Assembly: GCF_014646195.1 (NCBI RefSeq)
Contig: NZ_BMMZ01000014.1
Span: 1 to 64,000, forward strand
DNA: 64,000 nucleotides
From: Microlunatus endophyticus
Lineage (GTDB): Bacteria > Actinomycetota > Actinomycetes > Propionibacteriales > Propionibacteriaceae
Direction of reading: 5' to 3'
Shown: positions 34,565-43,735 of the stretch, piece after piece
Layout: each line of letters starts with the position of its first letter
How positions within the stretch are numbered: the stretch's first letter is position 1
Translations under genes and position numbers: made by a program
The notes under the pieces: model-generated
What the model saw: only the letters and a program-made list of their open reading frames with translations
Database searches by the model: none
Told to the model about the DNA's origin: nothing

Positions 34565-34996
34565 GTGGTTGACGAGGGCATCCCGAACTTGGCCGACAAG
34601 CTCAACCGTCTGTTCGCCACGGTGCCCGGTCCGGGCAGGAACGGCCTGTACTCCAACGAAACCGCTGCCAAGGCACTCAGTGAGCGGGGAATCACCGTCT
34701 CGGGTGTCCACATCTCTCACCTCAGGTCAGGCCGACGGGACAATCCGTCGGCAAGGCTGCTTGCCGCGTTGGCCGACCTGTTCGGAGTACCGATCGGCTA
34801 CTTCTTCGACCAGAAGCTGGAAGAGCGGATCGCCAGCGAACTGGATGCGTTGACAGCATTCAAAGATGCACGTGCCAAGGGCCTCATGCTGCGAGCACAA
34901 GGCCTGAGTCCAGAGAGCATGGAGCATCTCGAAGTGATCATGGAACGACTCCGTCGGATCGAGGGTCTCGATGACCGCAAAGAGGCAAAGAGCTAG
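34565..34996 (+). CDS. XRE-type regulator
   Basis: About 143 residues. The HTH comprises SNETAAKALSERGITVSGVHISHLRSGRRDNPSARLLAALADLF in two parts, ending GVPIGYFFD, the classic XRE close; a helical C-terminal domain follows. GTG 34565 starts the conserved part. An ATG at 34388 in the same frame, 13 bases after the palindrome, would add 59 residues and cannot be excluded (leaderless). It overlaps the ImmA-type gene by 26 bases. It resembles repressors of actinobacterial integrative elements. Confidence 0.82.
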   Translation: MVDEGIPNLADKLNRLFATVPGPGRNGLYSNETAAKALSERGITVSGVHISHLRSGRRDNPSARLLAALADLFGVPIGYFFDQKLEERIASELDALTAFKDARAKGLMLRAQGLSPESMEHLEVIMERLRRIEGLDDRKEAKS

Positions 34997-35480
34997 AACC
35001 GCCCAACGCGTCAGGTCCGCCGCGGCGCGGACCGACCATCTGGTGCCCGCAACAGGCCTGGTCGACGACCTGGTCCGATCCGTGTCCGGCGAACGGGGCC
35101 GACCGATCCACGTGGTCGAAGAAGACCTTGGCCCCAACGAGCCGAGCGGGCTGTGGGTCGCCGGTGAGGGCGTCGACCTGATCGTGATCCCGACCAGCAT
35201 CGGATCCTCGCAACGTACGGCGATCATCTGTCACGAATTGGCGCACATCCTGCTTGGCCACGTGCCCATCGGGGCTGATTCTGATCTTGACGGACTGGTG
35301 GATCTTGTCGCGCCCCATGTCGATGCCGCGGTGGCCAAGCAGATGCTGGGACGCTTCTCGTACGCCGATGATCTTGAAGCCGAAGCGGAGGCGTTTGGCA
35401 CCATCCTCGTAACGAAACTTGCCGATCGGACACGGCGGCTACGTCTCAAGGGCGACTCAGTTTCGGACAGGCTGCGATGA
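34971..35480 (+). CDS. ImmA/IrrE-type metallopeptidase
   Basis: 169 residues. The zinc motif HELAH is at 88-92, within IICHELAHILLGH, and the third ligand region is DLEAEAEAFGT. Such peptidases cleave or inactivate the XRE-type repressor encoded beside them, as ImmA does with ImmR on ICEBs1, so this pair probably derepresses the element on a stress or cell-density signal. Both ends overlap neighbours. Confidence 0.87.
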   Translation: MTAKRQRARTAQRVRSAAARTDHLVPATGLVDDLVRSVSGERGRPIHVVEEDLGPNEPSGLWVAGEGVDLIVIPTSIGSSQRTAIICHELAHILLGHVPIGADSDLDGLVDLVAPHVDAAVAKQMLGRFSYADDLEAEAEAFGTILVTKLADRTRRLRLKGDSVSDRLR

Positions 35481-36550
35481 TGCTGACGGCTGCGGTCGCG
35501 ATCGCTTGGTCGGCGGCCATCTATCGACTCGTCGTATCGGCATCCCAGTCCCGGACACTGTGGCGATCTTCGTTCACCGCAGTGACCATCACCGTGGCCA
35601 TCGCGTCGACGCTTTACGACTTCCGCCTCGCGATCGATCGCTACCTCAGTGCTCCAAATCTTGCTGATCTGCTGGCCCGGCTCACGATCAGCGTCGGTGC
35701 GGGCTTCTTGCTGGTCTATCTCCACACGTTGCGCTCAGACACCGTTCCTGTCGGTGCTTTGGTCGGCTACGCGACGGTCACAGTTGCCGTGCTGATCACG
35801 ATGTCCAGCGCCTGGCTCCTCGGATCCTTTCACTCTCGTGAGATCGATGATCTTCTGACAGTCTTGTCAACTGATGTGGCGGTCTACTGTTTGGCCTTCT
35901 GGTCAATGCTCGGAGTTTCACTCGCCGCTATGTCGTGGACCTGCTTCGGGCGGTGGAGGACGGCGCATCACCAGGACCCGGCCCGGGAGGTGAGCATGCT
36001 GCTCATCGCTGGTGCGGGAATCCTCGGGCTTGCCGTCGTGGTCCTTTGGGCCCTGTCGCTGGTGCTGACGATGGCGAACCACGCCGGCGCTGATGCCAAT
36101 GCCGCAGGAGACCGCCTGCTTCCCGTTGCGGCCGCGATGTCGTCGGTCGGCATCATCAGCTTGCTCGTGGTGCCCTATCTCGCCACATTGCACGTCACCC
36201 GGATGCGGTGGCGAGCCCTCAGGCCTCTCTGGCGTGCTCTCGTCGAACGCTATCCGGAGGTGCATCTCGAAGCTCAGCCACAAGGCGGACCACTCACGAG
36301 GCTCCAGTTCGGATTGGAGCGCATGATCATCGAGATTTTCGATGCGCTGCGGATTGCACCCGTCGGCGACTACCCGGCCGACGTCGGCAAAGCCGAGGCG
36401 ATCATCCGCGCGATCATGACCAATCCCGTACGTCAGGCGAACCGTCACGCCGCCGACCTCCTTGATCATTCCGAATCCCGCGATGACGATCTTGATCAAC
36501 TGATCGCCCTCGCCGGAGCGTTCGAGAGGCTGCACCATGCATCGTCATGA
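35477..36550 (+). CDS. MAB_1171c-like (DUF6545) membrane protein
   Basis: 357 residues. Seven hydrophobic segments in the first two thirds are followed by a soluble domain starting RMRWRALRPLWRAL, the hallmark of the MAB_1171c family, sometimes called a putative transporter. It overlaps the ImmA-type gene (ATGA) and the MpaB-like gene. Membrane position directly after a repressor-peptidase pair suggests a sensor that triggers the peptidase; this is inference. Confidence 0.78.
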   Translation: MMLTAAVAIAWSAAIYRLVVSASQSRTLWRSSFTAVTITVAIASTLYDFRLAIDRYLSAPNLADLLARLTISVGAGFLLVYLHTLRSDTVPVGALVGYATVTVAVLITMSSAWLLGSFHSREIDDLLTVLSTDVAVYCLAFWSMLGVSLAAMSWTCFGRWRTAHHQDPAREVSMLLIAGAGILGLAVVVLWALSLVLTMANHAGADANAAGDRLLPVAAAMSSVGIISLLVVPYLATLHVTRMRWRALRPLWRALVERYPEVHLEAQPQGGPLTRLQFGLERMIIEIFDALRIAPVGDYPADVGKAEAIIRAIMTNPVRQANRHAADLLDHSESRDDDLDQLIALAGAFERLHHASS

Positions 36551-37397
36551 GGAGCGCCGCAGACGAACCGCAGCGCTTGCCGAACTTGACCCAGAGCAGG
36601 ACTGGCATGAGATCTACAAGCGACTCACGCTCTCCGAGCTGCCCGCCGAAGCCCGCTTCGGATTCCAACTCGCCTTCTACCGGCCACTCGCGGTACCTCG
36701 CATGGCAAAGCTGCTGCAAAGCACCGGGCACATGCAGTTCGACACCACCCGACGCGCCTACGACACCGGACTGATCATGCACGAGATCATCTACGGCGGC
36801 GTCGACTCCGACCGCGCTAGGCGCATGGTGAAACTCCTGAACCGGCTCCACGACCGCTCCGACATCCATGCCGAGGACATGACGTATCTCCTGGCAGCGC
36901 TGATGGTCGTACCCACCCGATTCATGGACCGATACGGATGGCGCACCGTCACCAACGCCGAACGCCGCGCCACCTGGCGATTCTGGGACGCCGTCGGCGA
37001 TCGCATGACCATCTCCGACCGGCCGGCATCCTACGACGATGCCGAAGTCCGGCTCGACCGGTACGAGGAGACCGAGTTCGCGGCCAGCGAGGCAGGGGCG
37101 CTGCTCACCAACGCCGCGATCAACGCCCTTCGTGACCGACTACCCCGGCCGGTACGACCATTCGGACCACAACTCACCAGCACCCTCGTCGGCGATCCCA
37201 GGGTCTCCCGCGCACTCTCGCTGCCAGCGCCGAACCCCTTCTTCACAGGATTAGCCGCGGGCGTCGCAGGCGTCCGCCGTCAGCTGCAACGCCGGCGAGC
37301 ACCGTCGACGAAGGTCTGGTTCACTCCGGGCCAGCCTGCCGGGGAGATCTATCCGCACGGCTACGAGCTGGACCAACTCGGTCCTCAGGAACACTAG
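36537..37397 (+). CDS. MpaB/DUF2236-like oxygenase
   Basis: 286 residues, helical. FGFQLAFYRPLAVPRMAKLL, the HDRSDIHAEDMTYLLAALMVVPTRFMDRYGWR region and the closing IYPHGYELDQLGP match MpaB-type (DUF2236, latex-clearing-like) proteins, which bind heme b and oxidise hydrophobic substrates. Conserved His and Arg for heme are plausible (HAED, DRYGWR). Overlap by 14 bases with the membrane protein gene makes one operon with the regulator pair. Confidence 0.72.
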   Translation: MHRHEERRRRTAALAELDPEQDWHEIYKRLTLSELPAEARFGFQLAFYRPLAVPRMAKLLQSTGHMQFDTTRRAYDTGLIMHEIIYGGVDSDRARRMVKLLNRLHDRSDIHAEDMTYLLAALMVVPTRFMDRYGWRTVTNAERRATWRFWDAVGDRMTISDRPASYDDAEVRLDRYEETEFAASEAGALLTNAAINALRDRLPRPVRPFGPQLTSTLVGDPRVSRALSLPAPNPFFTGLAAGVAGVRRQLQRRRAPSTKVWFTPGQPAGEIYPHGYELDQLGPQEH

Positions 37398-37461
37398 ACA
37401 TCACCGAGTCCGTTCTGTAGTTTCGAGTCAGCGACAACTACCGAACCAGGGTTGTGCACTG

Positions 37462-37962
37462 ATGCGAAAGCTCACGCTGGCCACACTCACGCTCCTGCTG
37501 GCTGCTGCAGTCGCCCTGATTGCCTCCGACGTGGGCGACTCGAGAACCAGCGGTCAGCCAGCACACCGAGCGGCAATGGCCGTGCCAGAGTCGGCAGGCA
37601 CGCCAACAGTCGCGCCGATGTACAGCACTCCGGAGTCGCCCGTTTCATCGAGCGCCCAACCGACATGGGCCGGGGCGGCGGAAGAATTCGTCCAGACCTT
37701 CCTCGACACATCCTCAAGCCGCACAACTCGACTCGACGCCATCGCAAGTCCCAGGCTCGCGGTACTGCTTGCCCGAACCGACCCCGGCAAGATCCCGAAG
37801 GCGAAGCCATCGGACGTCCCGCGACTCGTGGACGACACCGGATCAGTCGTCACCGTCAGCCAGCAACTCTCAGATGGTTCCGCCTTCTCATTTGATCTGG
37901 TGCCCGACACGACTCGACAAGCCGGCTGGGTCGTCACCAGCGTCAGACCAGGAGAGCGGTGA
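37462..37962 (+). CDS. Exported hypothetical protein
   Basis: 166 residues: an N-terminal signal or anchor (LTLATLTLLLAAAVALIA), a Pro/Ser/Thr-rich stretch, then a small globular domain ending in VVTSVRPGER. No lipobox cysteine. It directly precedes the M23 peptidase gene, so it probably works with the transfer channel or wall hydrolase. Family not recognised. Confidence 0.65.
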   Translation: MRKLTLATLTLLLAAAVALIASDVGDSRTSGQPAHRAAMAVPESAGTPTVAPMYSTPESPVSSSAQPTWAGAAEEFVQTFLDTSSSRTTRLDAIASPRLAVLLARTDPGKIPKAKPSDVPRLVDDTGSVVTVSQQLSDGSAFSFDLVPDTTRQAGWVVTSVRPGER

Positions 37963-37963
37963 C

Positions 37964-39157
37964 ATGCGCCGGCTTCTGGTCCTCGGATCACTCGCTGTCG
38001 CCTTGGTCATCTTCCTACCATTCTCAGGATTCCTGACTGCGAGGAATGCCGCGACAACCACCACGACGCAGTGCAGCACCAACGATGGAATCTCTCAACC
38101 CATCACCGGACCGATTCCCACAGTGTCAGGCCTGACATCGGCGCAGGTCCAACTGGCCAAGATCATCTGGAGCGAAGCCCACCGACTTCAAGATCAACTC
38201 CACGGACCCGCCGATCAAGCAGCCGTCATAGGAATCGCCGTGGCCTCACAGGAAAGCACCCTCGGCGCCAACCCGGCCATCGCACGGCCCAACGCCGACG
38301 GAGACGCGGGGCCATTCCAGCAGCGTCAACTTCCCGGCTGGTACGGAACCCTCGCCCAGGTCACCAACCCGGCCTACGCCGCCACGACCTTCTTTCTCGG
38401 ACACACCATCACAGCCGCCCAGGCCGTGGCGGCGGGGACACGACCCGCGGGTGCCGCCGGCTACCACATCACCGGGCTCGCAGATGTACGCAACTGGCCA
38501 AACCTCGACATCATCGACGCCGCCGACCAAGTGCAACGTTCCGCCTTTCCTGATGCCGTCGCGGATGACATCCCACTCGCCCGCCAACTGGTTGCGAAAT
38601 TCGACGCAGGGAAAGGGAAATCGGTCGCCAGCCTGCCGAATGCCGAGCTGACGACTGCGACGTGCGGCGGCACAACGACACCACAGCAAATGGCTCAGAC
38701 CGTTGCCATTGGGAAGGCGGTGACACCGGTGGAGCAGTACACGATCACTGCCACCTTCGGCGAAGTCGGATCATGGGCTCGATACCACACCGGCCTCGAC
38801 TTCGCTGCGCCGATCGGGACGCCCGTCCGCGCGGCTCTGTCCGGAACTGTGACCCACGCCGGCTTCGGCGGGGCGGCCGCCAGTTGGGCCGGCGATTACG
38901 TCACCATCAAGCATGCCGACGGCACTAGCACGCTTTACGCGCACATGTCAGCGATCTTTGTAGTCTCGGGCCAGGCTGTCTCGACCGCGGATCGGATCGG
39001 ATCAATTGGCGTTACTGGGCGTAGCTTTGGCCCGCACCTGCACTTCGAGGCCTATCCGAAGGGCGTCCAGCCGGGTGCGATCTATCGGGCTACCGACCCG
39101 GCAAAGTGGCTGGGTCAGCATGACGTCGTCGGAAGGTTCTCGCCGGGTGATCGCTGA
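37964..39157 (+). CDS. M23-family peptidoglycan peptidase
   Basis: 397 residues. An N-terminal anchor (4-24) leads to a region typical of cell-wall hydrolases of actinobacterial integrative elements (ESTLGANPAIARPNADGDAGPFQQR), then a LytM domain with zinc ligands H275 and D279 (YHTGLDFA) and H360 in HLHFEAY, plus H327 (LYAHM). GGAGAG precedes the ATG. It probably opens the wall for the transfer channel, the role of VirB1-like enzymes. Confidence 0.87.
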   Translation: MRRLLVLGSLAVALVIFLPFSGFLTARNAATTTTTQCSTNDGISQPITGPIPTVSGLTSAQVQLAKIIWSEAHRLQDQLHGPADQAAVIGIAVASQESTLGANPAIARPNADGDAGPFQQRQLPGWYGTLAQVTNPAYAATTFFLGHTITAAQAVAAGTRPAGAAGYHITGLADVRNWPNLDIIDAADQVQRSAFPDAVADDIPLARQLVAKFDAGKGKSVASLPNAELTTATCGGTTTPQQMAQTVAIGKAVTPVEQYTITATFGEVGSWARYHTGLDFAAPIGTPVRAALSGTVTHAGFGGAAASWAGDYVTIKHADGTSTLYAHMSAIFVVSGQAVSTADRIGSIGVTGRSFGPHLHFEAYPKGVQPGAIYRATDPAKWLGQHDVVGRFSPGDR

Positions 39158-39383
39158 AGACCTGGGGCTCGGAGATTGACGGCGCGTGTGTCGATTGAGG
39201 ATTCACGAGTCCGAAGGCGTCATAGGCGGCGAAATGTCGCAGGGTGAAACCACGAGCGGGCCGACCACTTGTGGCTCTGGATCTCGCACCCTCCGACAGG
39301 GAGCCTGGCGAAGAAGCTGTGGACCGCCCGACGCTCCGGCGCTACGCCTAGGCCAGCCCAGTTTGTTGAGCCCGCCCAATCGC

Positions 39384-40964
39384 CTAGCTAACGGAGTCGA
39401 CTGGAACCGCGCCAAGCTCGGCAGGAGCCCCAGAGTTGGCTGGCCACAATCCTTGACTCTGGAAATACTGCGCGGCTTCGGGCTCCTCGACGAACTCGAG
39501 AAGATTGCCGACCTTTGTCTGAAGGATGTCTCGGACCTGGGCGGGCGTTGCGAAGAAGAACTCCCGGCGGAGGTTGACTCGGTTGACGCGTGCCTCGCTG
39601 AACGCGTGGTGTAGTTCGTTCTCCAGTTGTACGGCATCTTCTGCGAAGTAGATTGCATGCACGTCGAACGGGAATGGGACGGAGGCGTCGCCGAGTTCTC
39701 GGACTCTGTCGAGGGGGTCGAGGCGGCGGGTCAGGCCGATCTTGACTACTCGGGGGCCGAAGGCGCCGATGTTGCTGATGACGTAGACGAAGCCGGCGCG
39801 GATATTCGCCGCCCGGTAGTCATTCTGCTCGATGGCCTCGTCGATCTTGGCGATGCGGTCCTCGAGCTCGGCCGCCTCGGTGGTCTTGCCCTGTTCGTGT
39901 AGTGCGGCGATCGTGTTTGTGTAGTGAGCTCGTTCCTTGTTGAGTCGCTCGCGCTCGGCAGCCAGTTCTTGTTCCGCTTTGCGTTCTTCGCGGAGACGGT
40001 CCCGTTCCTCCCACGCCCGTTCGCGTTCCTCCTGCACCTTGAACAGGAAGTCCGAGGTGAGTTCGAGCTCTTGGATACGCAACGCGTGATAGGAGGGATC
40101 GACCCGCATCTCCATCATCGCGCCCAACCGTGCGATCGTCTCGACCGAGGAGTCGAGACGCTTCGTTGCCGCATCAACTGATCCAGCTTTCAGGGATCGG
40201 ACGCAGTTGTCCGCTTCAGCGTTATACGCGCGCAGCATGAGCTTGGAGAAGTCGCTGGTCATACGTCGGCCCTGTGCCAGTGAGTTGTTATACGCGAAGC
40301 GATCGGACGCAAGTATTGCCGTTTTGCCACGGATAGCCGTCTTGATCTTCTCGCGGATCTCGGCCAAGCGCTGCCTGTAGGCCTCGGCATTCTCGAGGGG
40401 GTGGTGGTACTCATAGATGCCAACCTGCTGGAGGAGCATTGCGTCGTTCAACTCGACGAGCTGTTCACGAGCTGCTGCGATCTTTGCCGCAAGCGCGGCC
40501 GACTCTTGTACCTCTTTGGCGTGTTGGTCAGCGGCCTCCTCCTTCTTCTCGGCCAGATCGGCTTCTGCCTTCGTTAGCCTGATGCGGAGGTCGGCATTGG
40601 TGGCCCGCTCGCTCTCGAGCTCGACGCGTAGCTCGTCAAGATCGGGCTGTGCCGGGGCCGTGTCTTCGGCAGGCTGTTCGAGTGAAGTCGGCCTTGATGA
40701 AGGCACCTCGGGTTGTTCCGTGGGAGGTTGCGGATCAGGTGCCCGTGGCTTACCCGGCCGGGCATCTGGCGCAGGTGATGGCGTCGGTCCAAAGTCGGCG
40801 GATTGAGTCTGCGGATCCGCTGGTTGCGGTGTTTCGGGCAGCCAGAAATTCCAGCCTGGCGGTGCGGGAGGCCAGAACGGGTCGGGCTTCCAACCTTGTG
40901 GGGGTAGCCAGCCTGGCGGTGGTGGCGGCCATCCAGGGGGCGGGTTGAATCGCATGTCGCTCAT
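39384..40964 (-). CDS. DUF4041/T5orf172-like protein with coiled coil
   Basis: 526 residues. The N-terminus is Pro/Trp-rich (PPPGWPPPPPGW). A long coiled coil (about 100-330) is followed by a GIY-YIG-like T5orf172/MUG113 domain: GFVYVISNIGAFGPRVVKIG, then LDPLDRVRELGDAS and AEDAVQLENELHHAF. DUF4041-type proteins occur in phages and defence islands. The Y...VY pair and Glu fit a GIY-YIG nuclease core. It converges on the conjugative genes and starts the defence-like region. Confidence 0.75.
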   Translation of the reverse strand: MSDMRFNPPPGWPPPPPGWLPPQGWKPDPFWPPAPPGWNFWLPETPQPADPQTQSADFGPTPSPAPDARPGKPRAPDPQPPTEQPEVPSSRPTSLEQPAEDTAPAQPDLDELRVELESERATNADLRIRLTKAEADLAEKKEEAADQHAKEVQESAALAAKIAAAREQLVELNDAMLLQQVGIYEYHHPLENAEAYRQRLAEIREKIKTAIRGKTAILASDRFAYNNSLAQGRRMTSDFSKLMLRAYNAEADNCVRSLKAGSVDAATKRLDSSVETIARLGAMMEMRVDPSYHALRIQELELTSDFLFKVQEERERAWEERDRLREERKAEQELAAERERLNKERAHYTNTIAALHEQGKTTEAAELEDRIAKIDEAIEQNDYRAANIRAGFVYVISNIGAFGPRVVKIGLTRRLDPLDRVRELGDASVPFPFDVHAIYFAEDAVQLENELHHAFSEARVNRVNLRREFFFATPAQVRDILQTKVGNLLEFVEEPEAAQYFQSQGLWPANSGAPAELGAVPVDSVS

Positions 40965-40990
40965 GCTCGGCGCCTCGCGTCCATCCCGCG

Positions 40991-42265
40991 TCAGCCCCGC
41001 ACTCCGTCGGAGATAGCAATGGGAGTCAAGGCGTACGGGTTCTTAGAAACGACTGCTCTTAGATGCTTCAGCGTCTCGGCCGGCGTGACACGAGCGAGAT
41101 TGATCTCTTCGAAGGTGCTTCGGTTTACCGCTGCCGCGACGAGGGGCGTGGTCGTGGGTTGTCCGGTAGCGGGATCGATGTGATCTACCCCAGCGGTCAG
41201 CGAAATTGTCTGCACATGGCTGCCCTGATCCGACTCCCACACCTCATGAAGAGTGCGGAGCACGATCGCGTGGACGAGTTTCGTATACCGATCACGCTGC
41301 TCCTTGGCAGACTGAGGGGACTCGTCGATGCGATCGGAGCTACGAACGTACTTGTAGGCCCGGACGCTCGGCAGGCTTTCGGGCCGTGGAAGCCGCAAGT
41401 CGAGGGTCAGCTCTTTGTCGGCCGGGCTGTAGGAGTGCTGGATTTCGAGTTGGATGACGTCCGGGTAGACCGAATTTCCGAACACGATGTTGAAGTAGTC
41501 CTCGACCGCCTGTTTCTCGCCAACGGCAAGCGCCGCGATGAGGGCATCCAGTTGCGCGTTCTGCGCATCTACCTGCGCTTGACGCTTCTGGCATTCGGCG
41601 TCATACGCGGCGTGATCGGCTGCCAACCTCGCTTGGCGGTCAGCTTCGGCGGCGTCGTACTGTATCCGCTGTTCCCGCTGCCGTATCGGCACAGCCGCCG
41701 CCTCAGCCCGCCATGCGGCGTACTGCTGCTCGAACGCCGCCCGCGCCTCGCTTACCGCCTGAGCGTGTTTCTTCTTCCCGAACAGCGCACCCATACCGGT
41801 CGGCGAGGGAGGCGCGACGAACGTTGGTTCCGGCGGAACCTCGACGGGCGGAGGGGCGGTGATCGGCGCCTGATGGCTCGATGCGAACGGCGGGTGGACC
41901 GCGCGCTGCCGCAACGCTTCAAGATCGACAGTATCGTCAACGCCCAAAGTCCACTCGAGCACTGAATCGATGTCCGCCAACGTCGAGCCTAGATCGGCGT
42001 TCATTGATGCAACTTGTGCCTCGCGGCTATCTAGCCCCATCTGTCTCGCTTCCCGCTCAGCAGCTGCGCGTTCTCTCGCGTCTGCACGCTCCGCCGCCAG
42101 CCGCGCACGTTCGGCCGCCGCCCGAGCCCGCTCAGCAGCTCGCTGCTGGGCCTGTGCCTCACGGATAGTCGCGGCCTGCGCCCGCTGCCGATTACGCGCT
42201 GCGACGGCAGACTGGTGCTGCAACTCCGCTAGGAATCCTCGCCATCGAGCCATTCGCCCTGCCAT
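40991..42265 (-). CDS. Coiled-coil protein of unknown function
   Basis: 424 residues. The first 80 are an Ala/Arg/Glu-rich helix (repeats of AAERARAAAERA type), then a Pro-rich linker, a GALFGKKKHAQAVSEARAAF helix, and a C-terminal alpha/beta domain (YFNIVFGNSVYPDVIQLE, VAAAVNRSTFEEINLARVTP). I do not recognise the family. It is 26 bases upstream of the T5orf172-like gene on the same strand, so the two probably form a unit. Confidence 0.6.
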   Translation of the reverse strand: MAGRMARWRGFLAELQHQSAVAARNRQRAQAATIREAQAQQRAAERARAAAERARLAAERADARERAAAEREARQMGLDSREAQVASMNADLGSTLADIDSVLEWTLGVDDTVDLEALRQRAVHPPFASSHQAPITAPPPVEVPPEPTFVAPPSPTGMGALFGKKKHAQAVSEARAAFEQQYAAWRAEAAAVPIRQREQRIQYDAAEADRQARLAADHAAYDAECQKRQAQVDAQNAQLDALIAALAVGEKQAVEDYFNIVFGNSVYPDVIQLEIQHSYSPADKELTLDLRLPRPESLPSVRAYKYVRSSDRIDESPQSAKEQRDRYTKLVHAIVLRTLHEVWESDQGSHVQTISLTAGVDHIDPATGQPTTTPLVAAAVNRSTFEEINLARVTPAETLKHLRAVVSKNPYALTPIAISDGVRG

Positions 42266-42724
42266 CCATAACCGATCTTGGGACGCCTCGGAGCTTAGCC
42301 GATCTAACTGCTTGCCCGAGAGGAAAAATCCAACTTTCCACCCGCGGCGACCGTGGCGATGCGGCGTTGACCGGCAGCCAGACAGGTGTCACATCGGCGT
42401 CAATCGCGCTCGAGATTGCTGACGAGCGCACTAGTCGATGCTAGGCGGATGTCGAGCCAGGACCAGAGTCGGGCCTTCGGAATGTGCCGTGCCGCTGGTC
42501 GTTGTTCGCGGCGGTGTGACGCAGCGTCATGCAGCACTGCGGACGAGGGTCTCGGCGGCGCATCTTGCTCGGGCGTGTGCTCAACCTCCCGGTTCCCGGA
42601 GGCGGATTCGTGTACCTTGTCCTTGGGCGTGGCGCGTTGGGAATGCGGCTCGGCTCGCCGAGTGAGTACCGGGTTCGACTCCCGGACGCCAGAAGGCGCG
42701 TCTCGCACGTGCAGTCCGGCGTCC
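42266..42724. other. Gene-free stretch with tRNA-like element
   Basis: Between divergent genes; the only recognisable structure is the tRNA-like sequence at 42624-42692. Other open frames here are not convincing. Confidence 0.4.
42624..42692 (+). other. tRNA-like remnant
   Basis: A perfect T-arm CCGGG-TTCGACT-CCCGG (42669-42685) is followed by ACGCC, which pairs with GGCGT at 42626-42630 as an acceptor stem, and CGC-GCG flanks a D-loop-like GTTGGGAAT. The middle hairpin CTCGGCTCGCCGAG cannot form a normal 5-base stem with 7-base loop, and the region is a base short. Probably a decayed or acquired tRNA piece. Confidence 0.4.
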
Positions 42725-43561
42725 GTGAGTAGATCAGTGGCTAGTCACTACCCAAGCAGCACAGAGTTCAGGAAGCACTCCGAGAACCTGAAGGCGGTAA
42801 CGGCCGCCCTGGTCCAAATCGAACGCGCCCACAAGCGCGCTATTCGCGAAGGGGATCAGCCCAGCGAACTTGCGATCCGCAAGATTCACACGCTCTTGCT
42901 TGGTGTCTACGCTGAGGCGCGCCTGCGGAAGATCATCGAGGATCCCACGGGATTCAACGGCCGTGAGCGCGAACTTATCTGGCTTGAGAAGAGCCAGGAC
43001 AAGCGCTGGTCGTCAACGGTTGACTTCGCTGCCCGCCGGCACTACAGGGTGTTGGCCCACCAGTCGCTCGACGAGGTCCTGTCCACCGCTGCGTTGGCTC
43101 GTGTCGAGGACGTTTCAGCGATACTCCAGCATGACCTGGCTCCGGTGATCACCGACCGCAATCGGATCGCCCATGGCCAGTGGGTGTGGCAACTCAAGAG
43201 CCGAAGCGAGAACCAGTTCACGATCGACCAGTCCAACTTCGACTACAACTACGTCGCGCTACGCGCCCGCTTCCGTCTACTCGATCTCATCGGCCGATTG
43301 GTGAATGTGCTCTGCGTATCAGAACCAACCTTTGATCGGGACTTCTCGTCCCTGATGCAGAAGATCGATGAGGCGAAGATCGACCTTGACGGCTCGAGCT
43401 ATTCAACTTTCGCTTCACAGCTGAGGTCTCGGGGCAAGGTGGCCCACGAGGTTGGGTCTGCACCTGTTGTCAACGGTCCAGTTGTTGGGTCATCCAAACG
43501 TCAGAGATTTCTTCGCAGGTGGCTCGCACGCCGGCGCTCGGTAGACGGAGCGCAGGACTAG
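42725..43561 (+). CDS. HEPN-motif protein
   Basis: About 278 residues, helical throughout. ITDRNRIAHGQWVW contains the R-N-x3-H signature of HEPN RNase domains, in a region predicted as long helices (KIHTLLLGVYAEARLRKIIE upstream). GTG 42725 or 42737 starts the frame. No adjacent antitoxin-like gene is seen. It resembles stand-alone HEPN/MAE_28990-type proteins in defence islands, but I rely on the motif only. Confidence 0.65.
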   Translation: MSRSVASHYPSSTEFRKHSENLKAVTAALVQIERAHKRAIREGDQPSELAIRKIHTLLLGVYAEARLRKIIEDPTGFNGRERELIWLEKSQDKRWSSTVDFAARRHYRVLAHQSLDEVLSTAALARVEDVSAILQHDLAPVITDRNRIAHGQWVWQLKSRSENQFTIDQSNFDYNYVALRARFRLLDLIGRLVNVLCVSEPTFDRDFSSLMQKIDEAKIDLDGSSYSTFASQLRSRGKVAHEVGSAPVVNGPVVGSSKRQRFLRRWLARRRSVDGAQD

Positions 43562-43735
43562 CGACTATGTGACACCTGTCTTGGCAACACCACGGGGCCG
43601 CGGAGACCCATGCGAGTGACCGGGGGTCAGATCGAAGGAGCGAGCCAGGCGCGCAACTGGAAGGCAGTAGTGAGCGCGGTTAACGCGTGTGGGCCAGATG
43701 GCCCGGTGCCAGCTTGTGCTGCGACCCGAGCGCGA

